A stretch of DNA of 64,000 bases from RYN-230 sp963841695 (GTDB lineage: Bacteria; Actinomycetota; Actinomycetes; Streptosporangiales; Streptosporangiaceae). Positions 8,055 through 17,261 of the stretch are shown here, piece after piece. A program made the position numbers and the translations under genes. Numbering within the stretch: position 1 is the stretch's first letter; each line of letters starts with the position of its first letter. The stretch spans positions 186,001-250,000 of the forward strand of contig CAWJDQ010000004.1 in NCBI GenBank assembly GCA_963841695.1, written 5' to 3'. Below the pieces are notes generated by a model. It did no database searches. It was not told where the DNA came from and saw only the letters and a program-made list of their open reading frames with translations.

Positions 8055-10306
8055 GTGGCCGACCACCCCAGGGCTGTCCCGCGGGCGAGTGTCAACGCGC
8101 TGATCGAAACGAAGCTGCATGCTCCCGCGCTTCGCCAGGAGTGGATGCAGCGCGGGGATCTCGTCGGCTACCTGGCGGGGTGCTCGTCGTCCAGGCTGGT
8201 GCTGGTGGCCGCGCCCGCAGGTTTCGGCAAGACCATCACGGTGGCCCAGTGGGCGGCCAGCCCGGCCGAGGACCGGCCGTTTGCCTGGGTCTCGCTGGAC
8301 CGTGGCGACGATGACCCGGCCCGGCTGTGGCTGCACGTCGTGTCCGCGCTGCGGGCCTGCCCGCAGTTCGACGGCCAGGACATCCTGCGGGCCCTCCGGG
8401 CCCCGGTACCGGACATCCCCGGGACCGTGCTGCCGGCCCTGGCCACCAGCTCGCTGCGCTCGCGGCCCGGGTGGTTATCGTGCTGGACGACTATCACGTG
8501 ATCCGCGATCACGGCTGCCACGGCCAGGTCGCCGCCTTCCTGGCGCACCTCCCGGCCACGGCCCAGCTCGTGCTGGTGACCCGGGCTGACCCGCCGCTGC
8601 GGCTGGCCCGGCTGCGGGCGGCCGGGAAGATAACGGAGGTCCGGGCGCCCGAGCTGCGGTTCACGACCGCGCAGGCCGCCGCCCTGGTGCGCACGGTGGC
8701 CGGTGTTGATCTGCCCGGATCCGACGTGGCCGAGCTGGTCGAACGCACCGAGGGGTGGCCCGGCGGCGTCTACCTGGCGGCGCTTTCGCTGCGCGGGCAT
8801 CCCTCGCCCGCCGGCTTCGTCCGCCAGTTCACCGGCAGCAACCGGTTCATCGTCGACTTCCTGGCCGAAGAGGTACTGGCCCGCCAGCCCGGGCAGATCC
8901 GGCAGTTCATGACGCGGACCGCCATCCTGGGCCGGTTCTGCGCACCGCTGTGCGACGCGGTCACCGGGTCGGCCAACGCCGCGGAGATCATCGACATCAT
9001 CGAGCGTGACAACCTCTTCCTGGTGCCACTCGATGACCACCGCCGGTGGTACCGCTTCCATCACCTGTTCGCGCAGGTGCTTCTCGGTCAGCTGGCCAGG
9101 ACCGAGCCCGCCATCGTGCCCGCGCTGCACCGGCGCGCGAGCGCCTGGCACCGGCAGTCGGGGTCCGCGGAGGAGGCGATCGATCACGCGCTGGCCGCCC
9201 GGGACGTCGGCGCAGCGGCCAGCCTCATCGCGGATCACTGGCCCGCCTACATGGACATCGGCCGGGTCAGCACGGTCCGCGGCTGGCTGCGCGGGCTGGG
9301 CGATGACCAGATAGGCGCCGACCCGCTGGCGGCGCACTGCGCGGCGTGGTGCGCGGCCCTCACCGGTGACCTGCAGCCGGTGCGGCGCTGGCTCCCGGTG
9401 CTCGAGTCCGCGGAGGAGAGCGGTCCGCTGCCGGACGGCATCCGGTCGCCCCGGTCCTCAGCCGCGCTGCTGCGGGGCTGCTTCGGATTCGACGGCATCG
9501 AGGTGATGCGCGACTCGGCGCGCACAGCGGCCGACCTGGAGAGCAACCCCTGGTCGCCCTGGTATGCGCTGGCCAGGACGGCGCTCGGGTCAGCGCTGTA
9601 CCTGTCGGGCGAGCCGGACGCGGCGGCCGCCCCGCTGACCGAGGCGCTCGCCAGCGCCGCGTCGCTCCCGTCGGCCCGGGTGGCGGCCCTCTCGCTGCTG
9701 GCCGTGGTGCGGGCCGAGCAAGGCCAGGGCAGGCGGGCCCAGGAGCTGGTGCACAGCGCGCGCCAGCTGGTGGGAGACAGCGATCTCGCCGAGACCCAGC
9801 AGGGTTCCAGCGTCTGCACGGCCGCGGGCGCGGTCTGCGCCGCACAGGGACGGACCGCGCAGGCGCGCACCGAGTTTGAGCACGCCCTCCGGATCCGCCG
9901 GCAATGGGCCGAGCTCACGCCCTGGCCCGTCATCGACAGCCTGATCCGGCTGGCCCTGGTGCGCAACGACCTGGGCGAGCGTCCCGCAGCGGCGGCACTC
10001 GCCGGCGAGGCCAGGCAACTGCTGGGCACCTGCCCGGACGGCGCGCAGGCTCAGTGGGACCGGCTGCACCGGCTCGAACGCCAGCTCCGCCGTCCCCTGC
10101 GGGGCGGGGCTGCCGCACCGCTCACCGAGCGCGAAATGACCGTGCTGAGGCTGCTCCGGCGCACCTTGTCGCTCCGCGAGATCGCCGGGGAACTCTGCCT
10201 GTCGCCGAACACGGTCAAGAGCCACACCCGGGCCGCCTACCAGAAACTGGGTGTCTCCACCCGCCAGGAGGCCATCGCGCGGGCGCACGAGATCGGGGTC
10301 CTGTAG
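8055..10306 (+). CDS. LAL/MalT-like LuxR-family regulator with ATPase domain, one frameshift
   Basis: A large ATP-dependent transcription regulator of about 750 residues. The first frame gives NALIETKLHAPALRQEW and a Walker A loop, APAGFGKT (about residues 53-60). The second frame resumes with the Walker B segment RVVIVLDDYHVI, a helical TPR-like middle and a C-terminal LuxR helix-turn-helix (LTEREMTVLRLL, LSPNTVKSHTRAAYQKLGV). A single-base indel between about 8450 and 8475 splits the two parts inside the ATPase domain, so the sequence as written would make a truncated protein. MalT-like proteins bind an inducer and ATP, oligomerise and activate transcription. The inducer is unknown. GTG at 8055 is the most reasonable start. 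It may control the adjacent PhyH gene. Confidence 0.8.
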
Positions 10307-10371
10307 CGGCCTGGCCCGGCCAGCTTCCCGCATCCCCAGCTGCCTCCAGGCGGATTCCCAGACGGCGGGGT

Positions 10372-10377
10372 TAGCGT
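10372..10377 (+). promoter_or_regulatory. -10 element (TAGCGT) of the PhyH-family gene
   Basis: TAGCGT fits the actinobacterial TAnnnT consensus and lies six bases before the GTG at 10384. The transcript would begin at the start codon, giving a leaderless mRNA. No Shine-Dalgarno is present there. A clear -35 was not found. Confidence 0.4.
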
Positions 10378-10383
10378 GAGCCC

Positions 10384-11280
10384 GTGCAGCAACTGGTGGA
10401 TTCCCGCCCCCTGGCCGGTGATCCGGGCGCGCTGACCGCGCGGCTGGCCACGGAGGGGTACGTGTTCCTGCGCGGTCTGCTGCCCGCCGGGCAGGTTCGC
10501 GCGGCGGGGGAGATGGTCGCCGCGACGCTGCACGCGGGAGGCTGGACCGGGGCCGGGTCAGTGCGCCTGGGCCCGGCCGCCGGGCCGCGCGAGGCGCTGG
10601 CCGATCCGGCGTACCGCGCGGCGGTGACGAGCGTGGCGTTCAACGCGCTGCCGTACCTGGCGCCGCTGCGGGAAACGGTTCGTGACATCCTGGGCCCGGC
10701 GGCCTTCTCCTACCCGGTGAAGGTGCTGCGCGCGGTGCCGCCGGAGACGGCGGCGCAGCGGACCCGCGGCCGGTACGTGCACTGCGACTACGCCGCCTCG
10801 GGCGTGCAGGACATGCTGACCACCTGGCTGCCGCTGACCGACGTGCCGAGCGCGCTCGGCGGCCTGGCCGTGCGGCCCGGCGGTCACCGGGACCGGCCGC
10901 GCCTGCCGCGCCTGCTGGCGGGCACCGAGCGGGGCTGGGCCACCACCGACTACCAGGCAGGTGATGTGCTCATCTTTCACTGCCTGACGCCGCACGCGGC
11001 CCTGCCCAACGTGCGGCACCAGCTGCGGCTGTCCGCTGACTTCCGCTGGCAGCAGCCGGACGGTCCGGCGCCGGCGGAGATGATCCTGGGGCCCGCCGCC
11101 CGGCCACCCGAGCTGTTCAGCCTGCTGCTGGGACGTGAGCCCTGGTGGGAACCGGTCCCGGCTGGCCTCACGCTCCGGCCGCGCGCGGAACTGGCCGCCC
11201 GGCCGGTGCGCCCGTCCCGCCTGTTCGCGGTCCATCCCGCCTGGTGGCGCTGGCAGCCCGGGCCCGGGCCAGTTCATTAG
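10384..11280 (+). CDS. PhyH-family Fe(II)/2-oxoglutarate oxygenase
   Basis: A 298-residue member of the phytanoyl-CoA dioxygenase family, cytoplasmic and non-haem iron dependent. The iron triad is visible as His-x-Asp in YVHCDYA (about residues 131-137) and the distal His in FHCLTPHAALP (about 196-206). LRLSADFRW just after holds the Arg expected to bind 2-oxoglutarate. EGYVFLRGLLP near the N-terminus is the usual opening of the family. Such enzymes hydroxylate small molecules or lipid-derived acids; the substrate is not apparent. Start is GTG 10384 behind a -10-like TAGCGT. Confidence 0.8.
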   Translation: MQQLVDSRPLAGDPGALTARLATEGYVFLRGLLPAGQVRAAGEMVAATLHAGGWTGAGSVRLGPAAGPREALADPAYRAAVTSVAFNALPYLAPLRETVRDILGPAAFSYPVKVLRAVPPETAAQRTRGRYVHCDYAASGVQDMLTTWLPLTDVPSALGGLAVRPGGHRDRPRLPRLLAGTERGWATTDYQAGDVLIFHCLTPHAALPNVRHQLRLSADFRWQQPDGPAPAEMILGPAARPPELFSLLLGREPWWEPVPAGLTLRPRAELAARPVRPSRLFAVHPAWWRWQPGPGPVH

Positions 11281-11370
11281 CCCGCGCTACCGGCTGGTGG
11301 GGGGCCGGTCACGCCGGTGGCATGGCCGCGACCGCGCCGGGACGGGAACAGCACCAGCCCGGGTAAGACC

Positions 11371-11387
11371 GTTGGAGATTCTCTAAC
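11371..11387 (+). promoter_or_regulatory. near-perfect palindrome upstream of the DUF2255 gene
   Basis: GTTGGAGATTCTCTAAC is a 17-base inverted repeat with 7 of 8 paired positions around a central T. It lies 37 bases before the ATG of the DUF2255 gene, where a repressor would act. The binding protein is unknown. Confidence 0.4.
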
Positions 11388-11423
11388 GATCCGTCCGTGA
11401 AGTGATCACCAGGAGGCGCGACC

Positions 11424-11798
11424 ATGACCGACTGGACGAACGACGAGCTCAGCCGGGTCGGGCAGGCGGAGGAACTGCAGATCGCCTCGACCCGGCGGGA
11501 CGGCACGCTGAGCGGTCCGCGGACGATCTGGGTCGTCCCGCTGGCCGGCGACCTGTACGTCCGCTCCGTGAACGGGCCCTCCGCGGCCTGGTTCCGTGGC
11601 ACGCAGGTCCGCCAGGAAGGCCACGTCAGGGCCGGGGGCGTGGACCGGGACGTGGCGTTCGAGGCGGCCGATCACGGCCTCGACGACCAGATCGACGCGG
11701 CCTACCGGGCCAAGTACCGGCGGTACGCGAAGAGCATCACCGACTCGGTCACCAGCCCCGCCGCCCGGTCCACGACGACCAGGCTCGTCCCCCGTTAA
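11424..11798 (+). CDS. DUF2255 family protein
   Basis: A 124-residue cytoplasmic protein. WTNDELSRVGQAEELQIAS, TIWVVPLAGDLYVRSVNGPSAAWFRGT and DDQIDAAYRAKYRRYAKSI are the hallmarks of DUF2255. This is a small split-barrel family resembling flavin-nucleotide-binding deazaflavin proteins, with no proven function. The ATG at 11424 follows an AGGAGG site at 11411-11416. It converges with the LacI-type gene, with a ten-base gap, and is probably monocistronic. Confidence 0.85.
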   Translation: MTDWTNDELSRVGQAEELQIASTRRDGTLSGPRTIWVVPLAGDLYVRSVNGPSAAWFRGTQVRQEGHVRAGGVDRDVAFEAADHGLDDQIDAAYRAKYRRYAKSITDSVTSPAARSTTTRLVPR

Positions 11799-11808
11799 GG
11801 GCGCAGGG

Positions 11809-12873
11809 CTAGGGAGCGACGGCCGTGGACGATCTGATGATCAGCGACGTGGCCATCAGGACGTGCTTGGCGGCCGGGCCGGTACCGGGGGAGCCCGGGC
11901 GGCCGAATCGCTCCAGCAGGAGCCGGGCTGCCTCGTAGCCGATGTCGTATTGCGGGATACGGACGGTGGTCAGGGCCGGGCGCCACCATTCCACGGACGG
12001 CATGTCGTTGTAACCGACGATCGAGAGGCTGGCCGGGCACGGCCGGCCAGCCTGCTGGGCGGCCGCGTAGCAGCCCAGGGCCATCAGGTCGTTGCCGGCC
12101 AGGATGGCGGTGACGCCCGGGACCTCGGCCAGCAGGTCCAGGGCCGCGTCCCGGGCGTCAGCGGCGGTGAGGGTGGGGCAATGCCGGACGATCAGCTGGT
12201 CCCGGTCGAGCCCGAGGTGGGCGGCGCAGGCCAGGAACGCGTCGGCCCGGGTCTGCACGACCGAGAGGTTGGGCGGCCCGGTCAGGTGGGCGATCACCTG
12301 GTGGCCGAGGCCGGCCAGGTGCGCGGTGGCGGCCTGCATCCCGGCCCGGTCGTCGCTGCTGACCGCGGGCAGGTCCAGATCGCCCGTCTCGCGGTTGACC
12401 AGGACGACCGGGTCGGCCGCCGCGGTCAGCCGGCTGACCGCCGTCCCGTCCAGGGTCGCGGAGGCCACGATGTAGCCGTCGCAGCGGCGGGCCTGCAGGG
12501 CGGCGACGCGGTCACGTTCCCGGCCCGGGTCGTTGCCGGTGTTCGCGACCAGCGCGACGTACCCGGCTTCCGCCAGCGCGTCCTCGATCCCCTGGACGAT
12601 CGGCGGGAAGACCGGGTTGGCCAGGTCGGGGAGCACCACGCCGACGACGGCGCTGCGCCGCGCGCGCAGGGTCCGGGCGCTAGGGTCAGGCACGTACCCG
12701 AGGCGCCGGGCGGCCGACCGGACGCGCTCCGCGGTCGGGGCCGAGATCCGGCCCTCGCGGCGCGGGTCGAGCGCCCGCGAGGCGGTGCCCGGATGCACTC
12801 CCGCCAGTTCGGCGACATCCCGGATGGTCGGCCGGCCGGTGGCCGGGCCGGCGGTGGCCGGGCGGGCTGTCAT
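11809..12873 (-). CDS. LacI-family transcriptional repressor
   Basis: A 354-residue regulator. The LacI helix-turn-helix TIRDVAELAGVHPGTASRAL is at about residues 16-35, followed by the hinge (VPDPSARTLRARRSAVVGVVLPDLANPVF). A periplasmic-binding-protein-like sensor domain with ILAGNDLMALG and LSIVGYNDMPSVEWW near its C-terminal half completes it. The ligand would be a sugar or small carbonyl compound. Two 16-base operators with the family's central CG lie in the 118-base divergent region, one near this gene's own start and one at the promoter of the CMD-family gene. This argues for autoregulation and control of that neighbour. Confidence 0.9.
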   Translation of the reverse strand: MTARPATAGPATGRPTIRDVAELAGVHPGTASRALDPRREGRISAPTAERVRSAARRLGYVPDPSARTLRARRSAVVGVVLPDLANPVFPPIVQGIEDALAEAGYVALVANTGNDPGRERDRVAALQARRCDGYIVASATLDGTAVSRLTAAADPVVLVNRETGDLDLPAVSSDDRAGMQAATAHLAGLGHQVIAHLTGPPNLSVVQTRADAFLACAAHLGLDRDQLIVRHCPTLTAADARDAALDLLAEVPGVTAILAGNDLMALGCYAAAQQAGRPCPASLSIVGYNDMPSVEWWRPALTTVRIPQYDIGYEAARLLLERFGRPGSPGTGPAAKHVLMATSLIIRSSTAVAP

Positions 12874-12893
12874 CCGCCCAGGCTACCCCGGCG

Positions 12894-12909
12894 TGGCAAT
12901 CGAATGCCA
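12894..12909. promoter_or_regulatory. LacI-type operator O1
   Basis: TGGCAATCGAATGCCA, a 16-base palindrome with central CG as expected for LacI-family sites. It sits 21 bases upstream of the LacI gene start. It closely matches the second copy 69 bases away. Confidence 0.7.
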
Positions 12910-12930
12910 GGCTACGCCCCGGCAGGTGCC

Positions 12931-12960
12931 TTGACATACGGCCGATCAGCGGCGCAGAGT
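12931..12960 (+). promoter_or_regulatory. promoter of the CMD-family gene
   Basis: TTGACA at 12931-12936 and CAGAGT at 12955-12960, 18 bases apart. The predicted start near 12967 lies inside operator O2, so bound repressor would block initiation. Confidence 0.5.
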
Positions 12961-12962
12961 TG

Positions 12963-12978
12963 TGGCAACCGATTGCCA
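12963..12978. promoter_or_regulatory. LacI-type operator O2
   Basis: TGGCAACCGATTGCCA has perfect six-base arms. It overlaps the predicted transcription start and abuts the AGGAGG ribosome site (12978-12983) of the CMD-family gene. Confidence 0.7.
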
Positions 12979-12991
12979 GGAGGTGGCTGAG

Positions 12992-13600
12992 ATGCCCCGT
13001 ATCAGTTATGTCGAGCCGGACACGGTCACCGACCCGGAGCTGGCGGCCATCCTGGAGGAGTCCCGCACGTACGGCACGCCGCGGCTGGAGAGCCAGGCCC
13101 TCCGGGCGCACGTGCCGGCCGTCCTGCGGACCTTCGCCGCGTCCTGGCAGCAGGTGTTCCGGGAGGGCGTCCTTGATCACCGGATCAAGGAACTCGCCCG
13201 GGTCTACGTGGCGAAGTCACTCGAATGCGGCTACTGCGCGGGCCAGCGGTCGCATATCGCGGCCGAGCAGGGCGCTACCGAGGACGACTACGACGAGATC
13301 ATCGACTTCCGCCGGTCGGGCCGCTACGACGATCGCCAGCGGGCCGCGCTGCGCTGGGCCGAGGCGATCGCCTGGGATCCCGGCAGCGCCGATGACGATC
13401 TCTGGTCGGAGCTGCACAAGCATTTCTCTGAGCCTGAGCTCGTCGAACTGGGCTACTTCATCGGCCTGACCATGGGCCAGCAGCGCTTCCTGAAGACGGT
13501 CCAGGTCAGGCACGGCGACCTCGGCGCCGGCAGCCTGGCCGGCCTGGCGCCCGACGTGGCCCGCCAGCTGGCGGATGCGGACGCCGGAGGGGCCGGCTGA
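12992..13600 (+). CDS. carboxymuconolactone decarboxylase (CMD/AhpD-like) family protein
   Basis: A 202-residue all-helical protein. The segment IKELARVYVAKSLECGYCAGQRSHIAAEQG (about residues 60-89) carries the CxxC and downstream His of the AhpD/CMD family, used for thiol chemistry in peroxidase-type members. The family also includes decarboxylases, so the reaction is open. The ATG at 12992, eight bases after AGGAGG, is preferred over the GTG at 12962 because that codon lies next to operator O2 and has no ribosome site. It is divergent from the LacI repressor, whose two operators flank its promoter, so it is probably induced by that repressor's ligand. Confidence 0.85.
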   Translation: MPRISYVEPDTVTDPELAAILEESRTYGTPRLESQALRAHVPAVLRTFAASWQQVFREGVLDHRIKELARVYVAKSLECGYCAGQRSHIAAEQGATEDDYDEIIDFRRSGRYDDRQRAALRWAEAIAWDPGSADDDLWSELHKHFSEPELVELGYFIGLTMGQQRFLKTVQVRHGDLGAGSLAGLAPDVARQLADADAGGAG

Positions 13601-13616
13601 CCAGCGCTGAGGCGGC

Positions 13617-14309
13617 TCACCGGCCCGGCTGGCCCGGCGGGTGGGCGCCGGGGGTGATCAGCCGGGACTCGTAGGCGAGGACGACCGCCTGGACCCGGTC
13701 CCGCAGGCCGAGCTTGGCCAGTATCCGGCCGACGTGGATCTTCACGGTGCCCTCGGACAGCTGCAGGCGGGCGGCGATCTCCCCGTTGGACAGGCCCGCG
13801 GCCATGGCGGAGAAGACGTCCTGCTCGCGGCCGGTGAGGGCCTGCCGTATCCGGGCGGCGGGCCGTCCGTCCGGCGGCCCGGGCTGCGGCGTGATGGCGA
13901 ACTGGCGGATGAGGCGCGTGGTGGCGGTCGGCGCCAGGACGGCGTCGCCCCCGGCGATGGTGCGGATCGCGGCGACCAGGTCGTCGGGCTGGGTGTCCTT
14001 GAGCAGGAAGCCGCTGGCCCCGGCGCGCAGCCCGGCGTACACGTAGTCGTCGAGGTCGAAGGTGGTCAGGATCAGCACTTTCGACGGCAGCCCGGCGGCC
14101 ACGATGTCCCGGGTGGCCTCGATGCCGTCCCGGCCGGGCATGCGCACGTCCATGAGCACGACGTCGGGACGCAGCGCGGAGCACATCGACACCGCGACCT
14201 TCCCGTCGGCGGCCTCGCCAGCCACCTCGATGCCGGCTTCGGCGTCGAGGATGAGGCGGAAACCCTTCCGCATCAGCGAGTGGTCGTCGACCAGGAGCAC
14301 GGTGATCAT
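13617..14309 (-). CDS. NarL/LuxR-type response regulator
   Basis: A 230-residue response regulator. The receiver domain has acidic Asp8-Asp9, phospho-acceptor Asp54 (VVLMDVRMPG) and Lys104 region (GFLLKDTQP). The output domain is a LuxR helix-turn-helix (LTGREQDVFSAMAAGLSN then EGTVKIHVGRILAKLGL, about residues 150-205). Its start overlaps the histidine kinase stop by four bases (ATGA), so the two are translationally coupled. It is the last gene of a left-pointing operon: ABC ATPase, permease, kinase, regulator. The pair probably controls that transporter. Confidence 0.95.
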   Translation of the reverse strand: MITVLLVDDHSLMRKGFRLILDAEAGIEVAGEAADGKVAVSMCSALRPDVVLMDVRMPGRDGIEATRDIVAAGLPSKVLILTTFDLDDYVYAGLRAGASGFLLKDTQPDDLVAAIRTIAGGDAVLAPTATTRLIRQFAITPQPGPPDGRPAARIRQALTGREQDVFSAMAAGLSNGEIAARLQLSEGTVKIHVGRILAKLGLRDRVQAVVLAYESRLITPGAHPPGQPGR

Positions 14310-15493
14310 GATGCGCCGCCCGGGTCGAGGCGGAGGAGGGCGGTGACCCGCCAGCCGCGCGGGTCGCGCGGGCCGCAGTCCAGGTCGCCGCCGAACGCGC
14401 TGACCCGCTCGCGCATCCCGGTCAGGCCGCCGCCGGGCACGGCGGCGCCGCCGGCGCCGCCGGTGCCGTCGTCGTCAACGTCCACCCGGACCTCGGCCGG
14501 GGTGAGCTGGAGCCGGACCGCCGCGGTGACGCCGGGGCCGCCGTGCTTCATGGTGTTGGTCAGGGCTTCCTGGACCAGCCGGTACACGGCTAGCTGGATG
14601 CCGGGCGGCGTGGCCGCGGGCCCGCCGGTGCGCTCGTACCGCACCGGCAGGCCAGCCGCGCGGACCCGGGCCAGCAGGTCGTCCAGGTCGGCCAGGCCCG
14701 GCAGCGGCCGCCGCGGATGGTCCCCGGCGTCGGCGCGCAGCACGCCGAGCAGGCGGCGGGTCTCCGACAGCGCCTCCCGGGCCGTGCTCGACACGTCCTG
14801 GATCGCGTCCGACGCCTCGTCGGGGGCGCGGGTCACCGCCCGCAGCGCGCCGTCGGACAGGGCCACGATCATGGTGAGGTGATGGGCCACACTGTCGTGC
14901 ATCTCGCGGGCGATGCGGGCCCGCTCCACGGCCGCGGCCAGCTCGCTGTTCTGGTCGCGTTCGCGTTCCAGGCGCTGCGCGCGGTCACGCAGCGCGGCCA
15001 GGTAGGCCCGGCGGGTGCCCACGTACAGGCCCAGCAGGAGGACGGCCGCGGTCGCGGCGATCTCGTAGAGGGCGGGCAGCCAGCCGACGTGCCAGCCGGC
15101 CTGGCCGGCCGCCGGGAGGACGGCCGCGGCGGCGAGCACCCCGGCGGCGAGCGCCTCCGCCCGGCGGGTGAGCGCGGCCACGGTGTACAGGCTGATCGCC
15201 AGCGCGACCGGATACAGCGCCCCCCGGATCGGCCACTCCGCCAGGACCGCGGTGACCAGGACGGTCCAGGCGAACACCGGGCCGGGCCAGACCCGGCGCA
15301 GCGGCAGCGCCCCGGCGGTCAGCACGCCCGCGATCAGGGCGGCCGCCAGCCGCAGGTGCGGCGGGTGCGCGGTCTGGGCGAACGAAAAACGCGCGAAGGA
15401 CGCCGCGAAGGCGAACAGCGCGCAGCCGACGTCGAAGACCCAGGAACGCAGCCGTCGCGTTCCTGGATCCTCGGCCGGCTTCCAGAAGGACAT
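14306..15493 (-). CDS. HisKA_3-type sensor histidine kinase
   Basis: A 395-residue membrane kinase. The N-terminal half has about five or six transmembrane segments without a large extracellular domain. It is followed by the dimerisation/phosphotransfer helix with IAREMHDSVAHHLTMIVAL (phosphorylated His) and a HATPase domain with VQEALTNTMKHG (N box) and GGGLTGMRERVSAFGG (G box). This layout is that of NarL-type partners. The ATG at 15493 is chosen because GGGGAGG lies eight bases upstream. The GTG at 15514 would place that site inside the coding region. It partners with the overlapping response regulator. Confidence 0.93.
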   Translation of the reverse strand: MSFWKPAEDPGTRRLRSWVFDVGCALFAFAASFARFSFAQTAHPPHLRLAAALIAGVLTAGALPLRRVWPGPVFAWTVLVTAVLAEWPIRGALYPVALAISLYTVAALTRRAEALAAGVLAAAAVLPAAGQAGWHVGWLPALYEIAATAAVLLLGLYVGTRRAYLAALRDRAQRLERERDQNSELAAAVERARIAREMHDSVAHHLTMIVALSDGALRAVTRAPDEASDAIQDVSSTAREALSETRRLLGVLRADAGDHPRRPLPGLADLDDLLARVRAAGLPVRYERTGGPAATPPGIQLAVYRLVQEALTNTMKHGGPGVTAAVRLQLTPAEVRVDVDDDGTGGAGGAAVPGGGLTGMRERVSAFGGDLDCGPRDPRGWRVTALLRLDPGGAS

Positions 15494-15530
15494 ACCTGCA
15501 TCCTCCCCGTTCACGCCGCATCCACCTAGT

Positions 15531-16355
15531 TCACGCGTCCTGGCGGCGCAGCTGCCAGGCCGCCAGCCCGATCAGCACCACCGCGTACCCGCACAGCACG
15601 GCGAATCCTGTCCAGGGACTGAGCGGGTGCGCGGCCAGCGGCTGGCCCCACAGCGCGCTGCCAGCGCTGGACGGCAGGTAGGGCGCGATACCCGCGACCG
15701 CCTGCGGCAGGTGCGGCACGACGATCGGCCCGACGAAGAACACCGCAGCGAACACCGACAGGCCGACGGCGGTCTTCCTGAGCAAGCTGCCCAGGGCCAG
15801 GCCGATGAGGGCAGCGACCGTGAGGTACAACGACGCGCCGACCACGGTCCGCAGCACGCCCGGATCGGCCAGCGAGATCGCCGACGCCCCGCGGGCCGAC
15901 TGGATGGCCGTGGCCAGGAAGAACTCGGCCAGGGCGGCCAGCAGCGTTACCGGGAGCAGCAGCCCGGCCAGCACGATCAGCTTCGCCCAGAGCACCGGCA
16001 GCCGGGAGGGCACCACCGCCAGCGACGCGCGGATCATCCCGGTCCCGTATTCGCCGCTGAACACGAGCACGCCGAGCGCGCCGATGACCAGCTGGGCCAC
16101 CAGGATGCCGAACAGGCTGACCGACACGGCATCGGCGGCGGGATGCGCCGCTGATACCTGGTACGGCTTCCCGCCCGCGAACACGGCGCCCACCCCGACG
16201 ATCAGCAGGACGGTGCCCAGCAGGCAGAACCAGGTCGAGCGCAGCGCCCGCAGCTTCACCCACTCCGAGCGGACGACGCGCGCCTGGGTGACCGGCCCGG
16301 CCACCACGGCCGCCGTGCTGGCCTGCGCCCGAGCGGGCGCGAGCGCGGCGTTCAT
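15531..16355 (-). CDS. ABC-2 type transporter permease
   Basis: A 274-residue membrane protein with six hydrophobic segments. It opens with VRSEWVKLRALRSTWFCLLGT, the usual N-terminus of actinobacterial BcrB/ABC-2 permeases. YGTGMIRASLAVVPSRLPVLWAKL follows the second segment. Its start overlaps the stop of the ATPase gene by four bases, and its substrate (peptide antibiotic, lipid or drug) is unknown. It forms an exporter with that ATPase. The frame is open far upstream only because the ATPase frameshift throws the two into one frame. Confidence 0.9.
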   Translation of the reverse strand: MNAALAPARAQASTAAVVAGPVTQARVVRSEWVKLRALRSTWFCLLGTVLLIVGVGAVFAGGKPYQVSAAHPAADAVSVSLFGILVAQLVIGALGVLVFSGEYGTGMIRASLAVVPSRLPVLWAKLIVLAGLLLPVTLLAALAEFFLATAIQSARGASAISLADPGVLRTVVGASLYLTVAALIGLALGSLLRKTAVGLSVFAAVFFVGPIVVPHLPQAVAGIAPYLPSSAGSALWGQPLAAHPLSPWTGFAVLCGYAVVLIGLAAWQLRRQDA

Positions 16356-17261
16356 CGTGCCGCTCCGGCGTGATACTCCACGCTGTCCTGCGTGACCTGC
16401 ATGAATGCCTCCTCTAGTGACGCCCTGGTGGGCGTGAGCTCGAAAACCGGGACGTGTGCCTGCCACGCCGCCGTGCCGATCTGCTCGGCGGTGGCGCCGG
16501 ACACCCGCAGCACGTCGGTGCCGTCGCTGGTGACGGTGACCCCGGGGCCGGTGAGCACCTGGCCCAGGCCGGTGGCTTCCGGTGTGCGCACCAGCACGTC
16601 GCCCACTGCGGCGCGGCCGATGAAATCCTCGACGCTGGTCTCGGCGATGAGCGCCCCGCCCCACGATGACCAGCCGGGTAGCCGTCTGCGCCATCTCGCT
16701 CATCAGGTGCGACGAAACGAAGACCGTCCGCCCCTCATCCGCGAGCGACCTGAGCAGCAGCCGGATCCAGCGCACCCCGTCCGGGTCCAGGCCGTTGACC
16801 GGCTCGTCCAGGACCACCGTCTGCGGCTGGCCGAGCAGCGCCGCAGCCACGCCGAGGCGCTGGCCCATGCCGAGGGAGAACCCGCCGGCCCGCGCGCCCG
16901 CGACCTCGGCCAGGCCGGCGAGCTCGATGACCTCGTCCACCCGCCGGCGTCCGATGCCGGCCGTCCGGGCCAGCGCCAGCAGGTTGTTCCGTGCCGACAG
17001 GCCGGGGTGGACGGACCTCGCGTCCAGCAGGATGCCCAGCTCGCCCAGGGGAGCGGCGCAGTCCGGGTAATGCTTGCCGTTGACCCGGACCGTGCCGCTC
17101 GTCGGCCGGTCCAGGCCGGCGATCACCCGCATGGTCGTCGATTTCCCCGCGCCGTTCGGGCCGAGGAATCCCGTGACCACCCCGGGCTCCACCACGAAGC
17201 TCAGCCCGTCGACCGCGGTCTTGTCCCCGTAGCGCTTGGTCAAGCCGTTAATCTCGATCAC
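16352..17261 (-). CDS. ABC transporter ATP-binding protein (BcrA/DrrA-like), one frameshift
   Basis: About 302 residues if repaired. Walker A is GPNGAGKST, the signature region is FSLGMGQRLGVAAALL, and Walker B is TVVLDEPVNGLDPDGVRW followed by SSHLMSEMAQ. The C-terminal part (VGDVLVRTPEATGLGQVL to EEAFMQVTQDSVEYHAG) is in another frame. The switch is at about 16655-16670 in a G-rich run after RLVIVGRGA. As written the protein would run into the permease frame. GTG 17261 follows AGGAGAGG. It is the first gene of the ABC/two-component operon and energises export. Confidence 0.85.

Noticed and set aside
15531..17261. An ABC ATPase-permease fusion protein
   Set aside because: The frame linking the two exists only because of the ATPase frameshift; the permease has its own start overlapping the ATPase stop.
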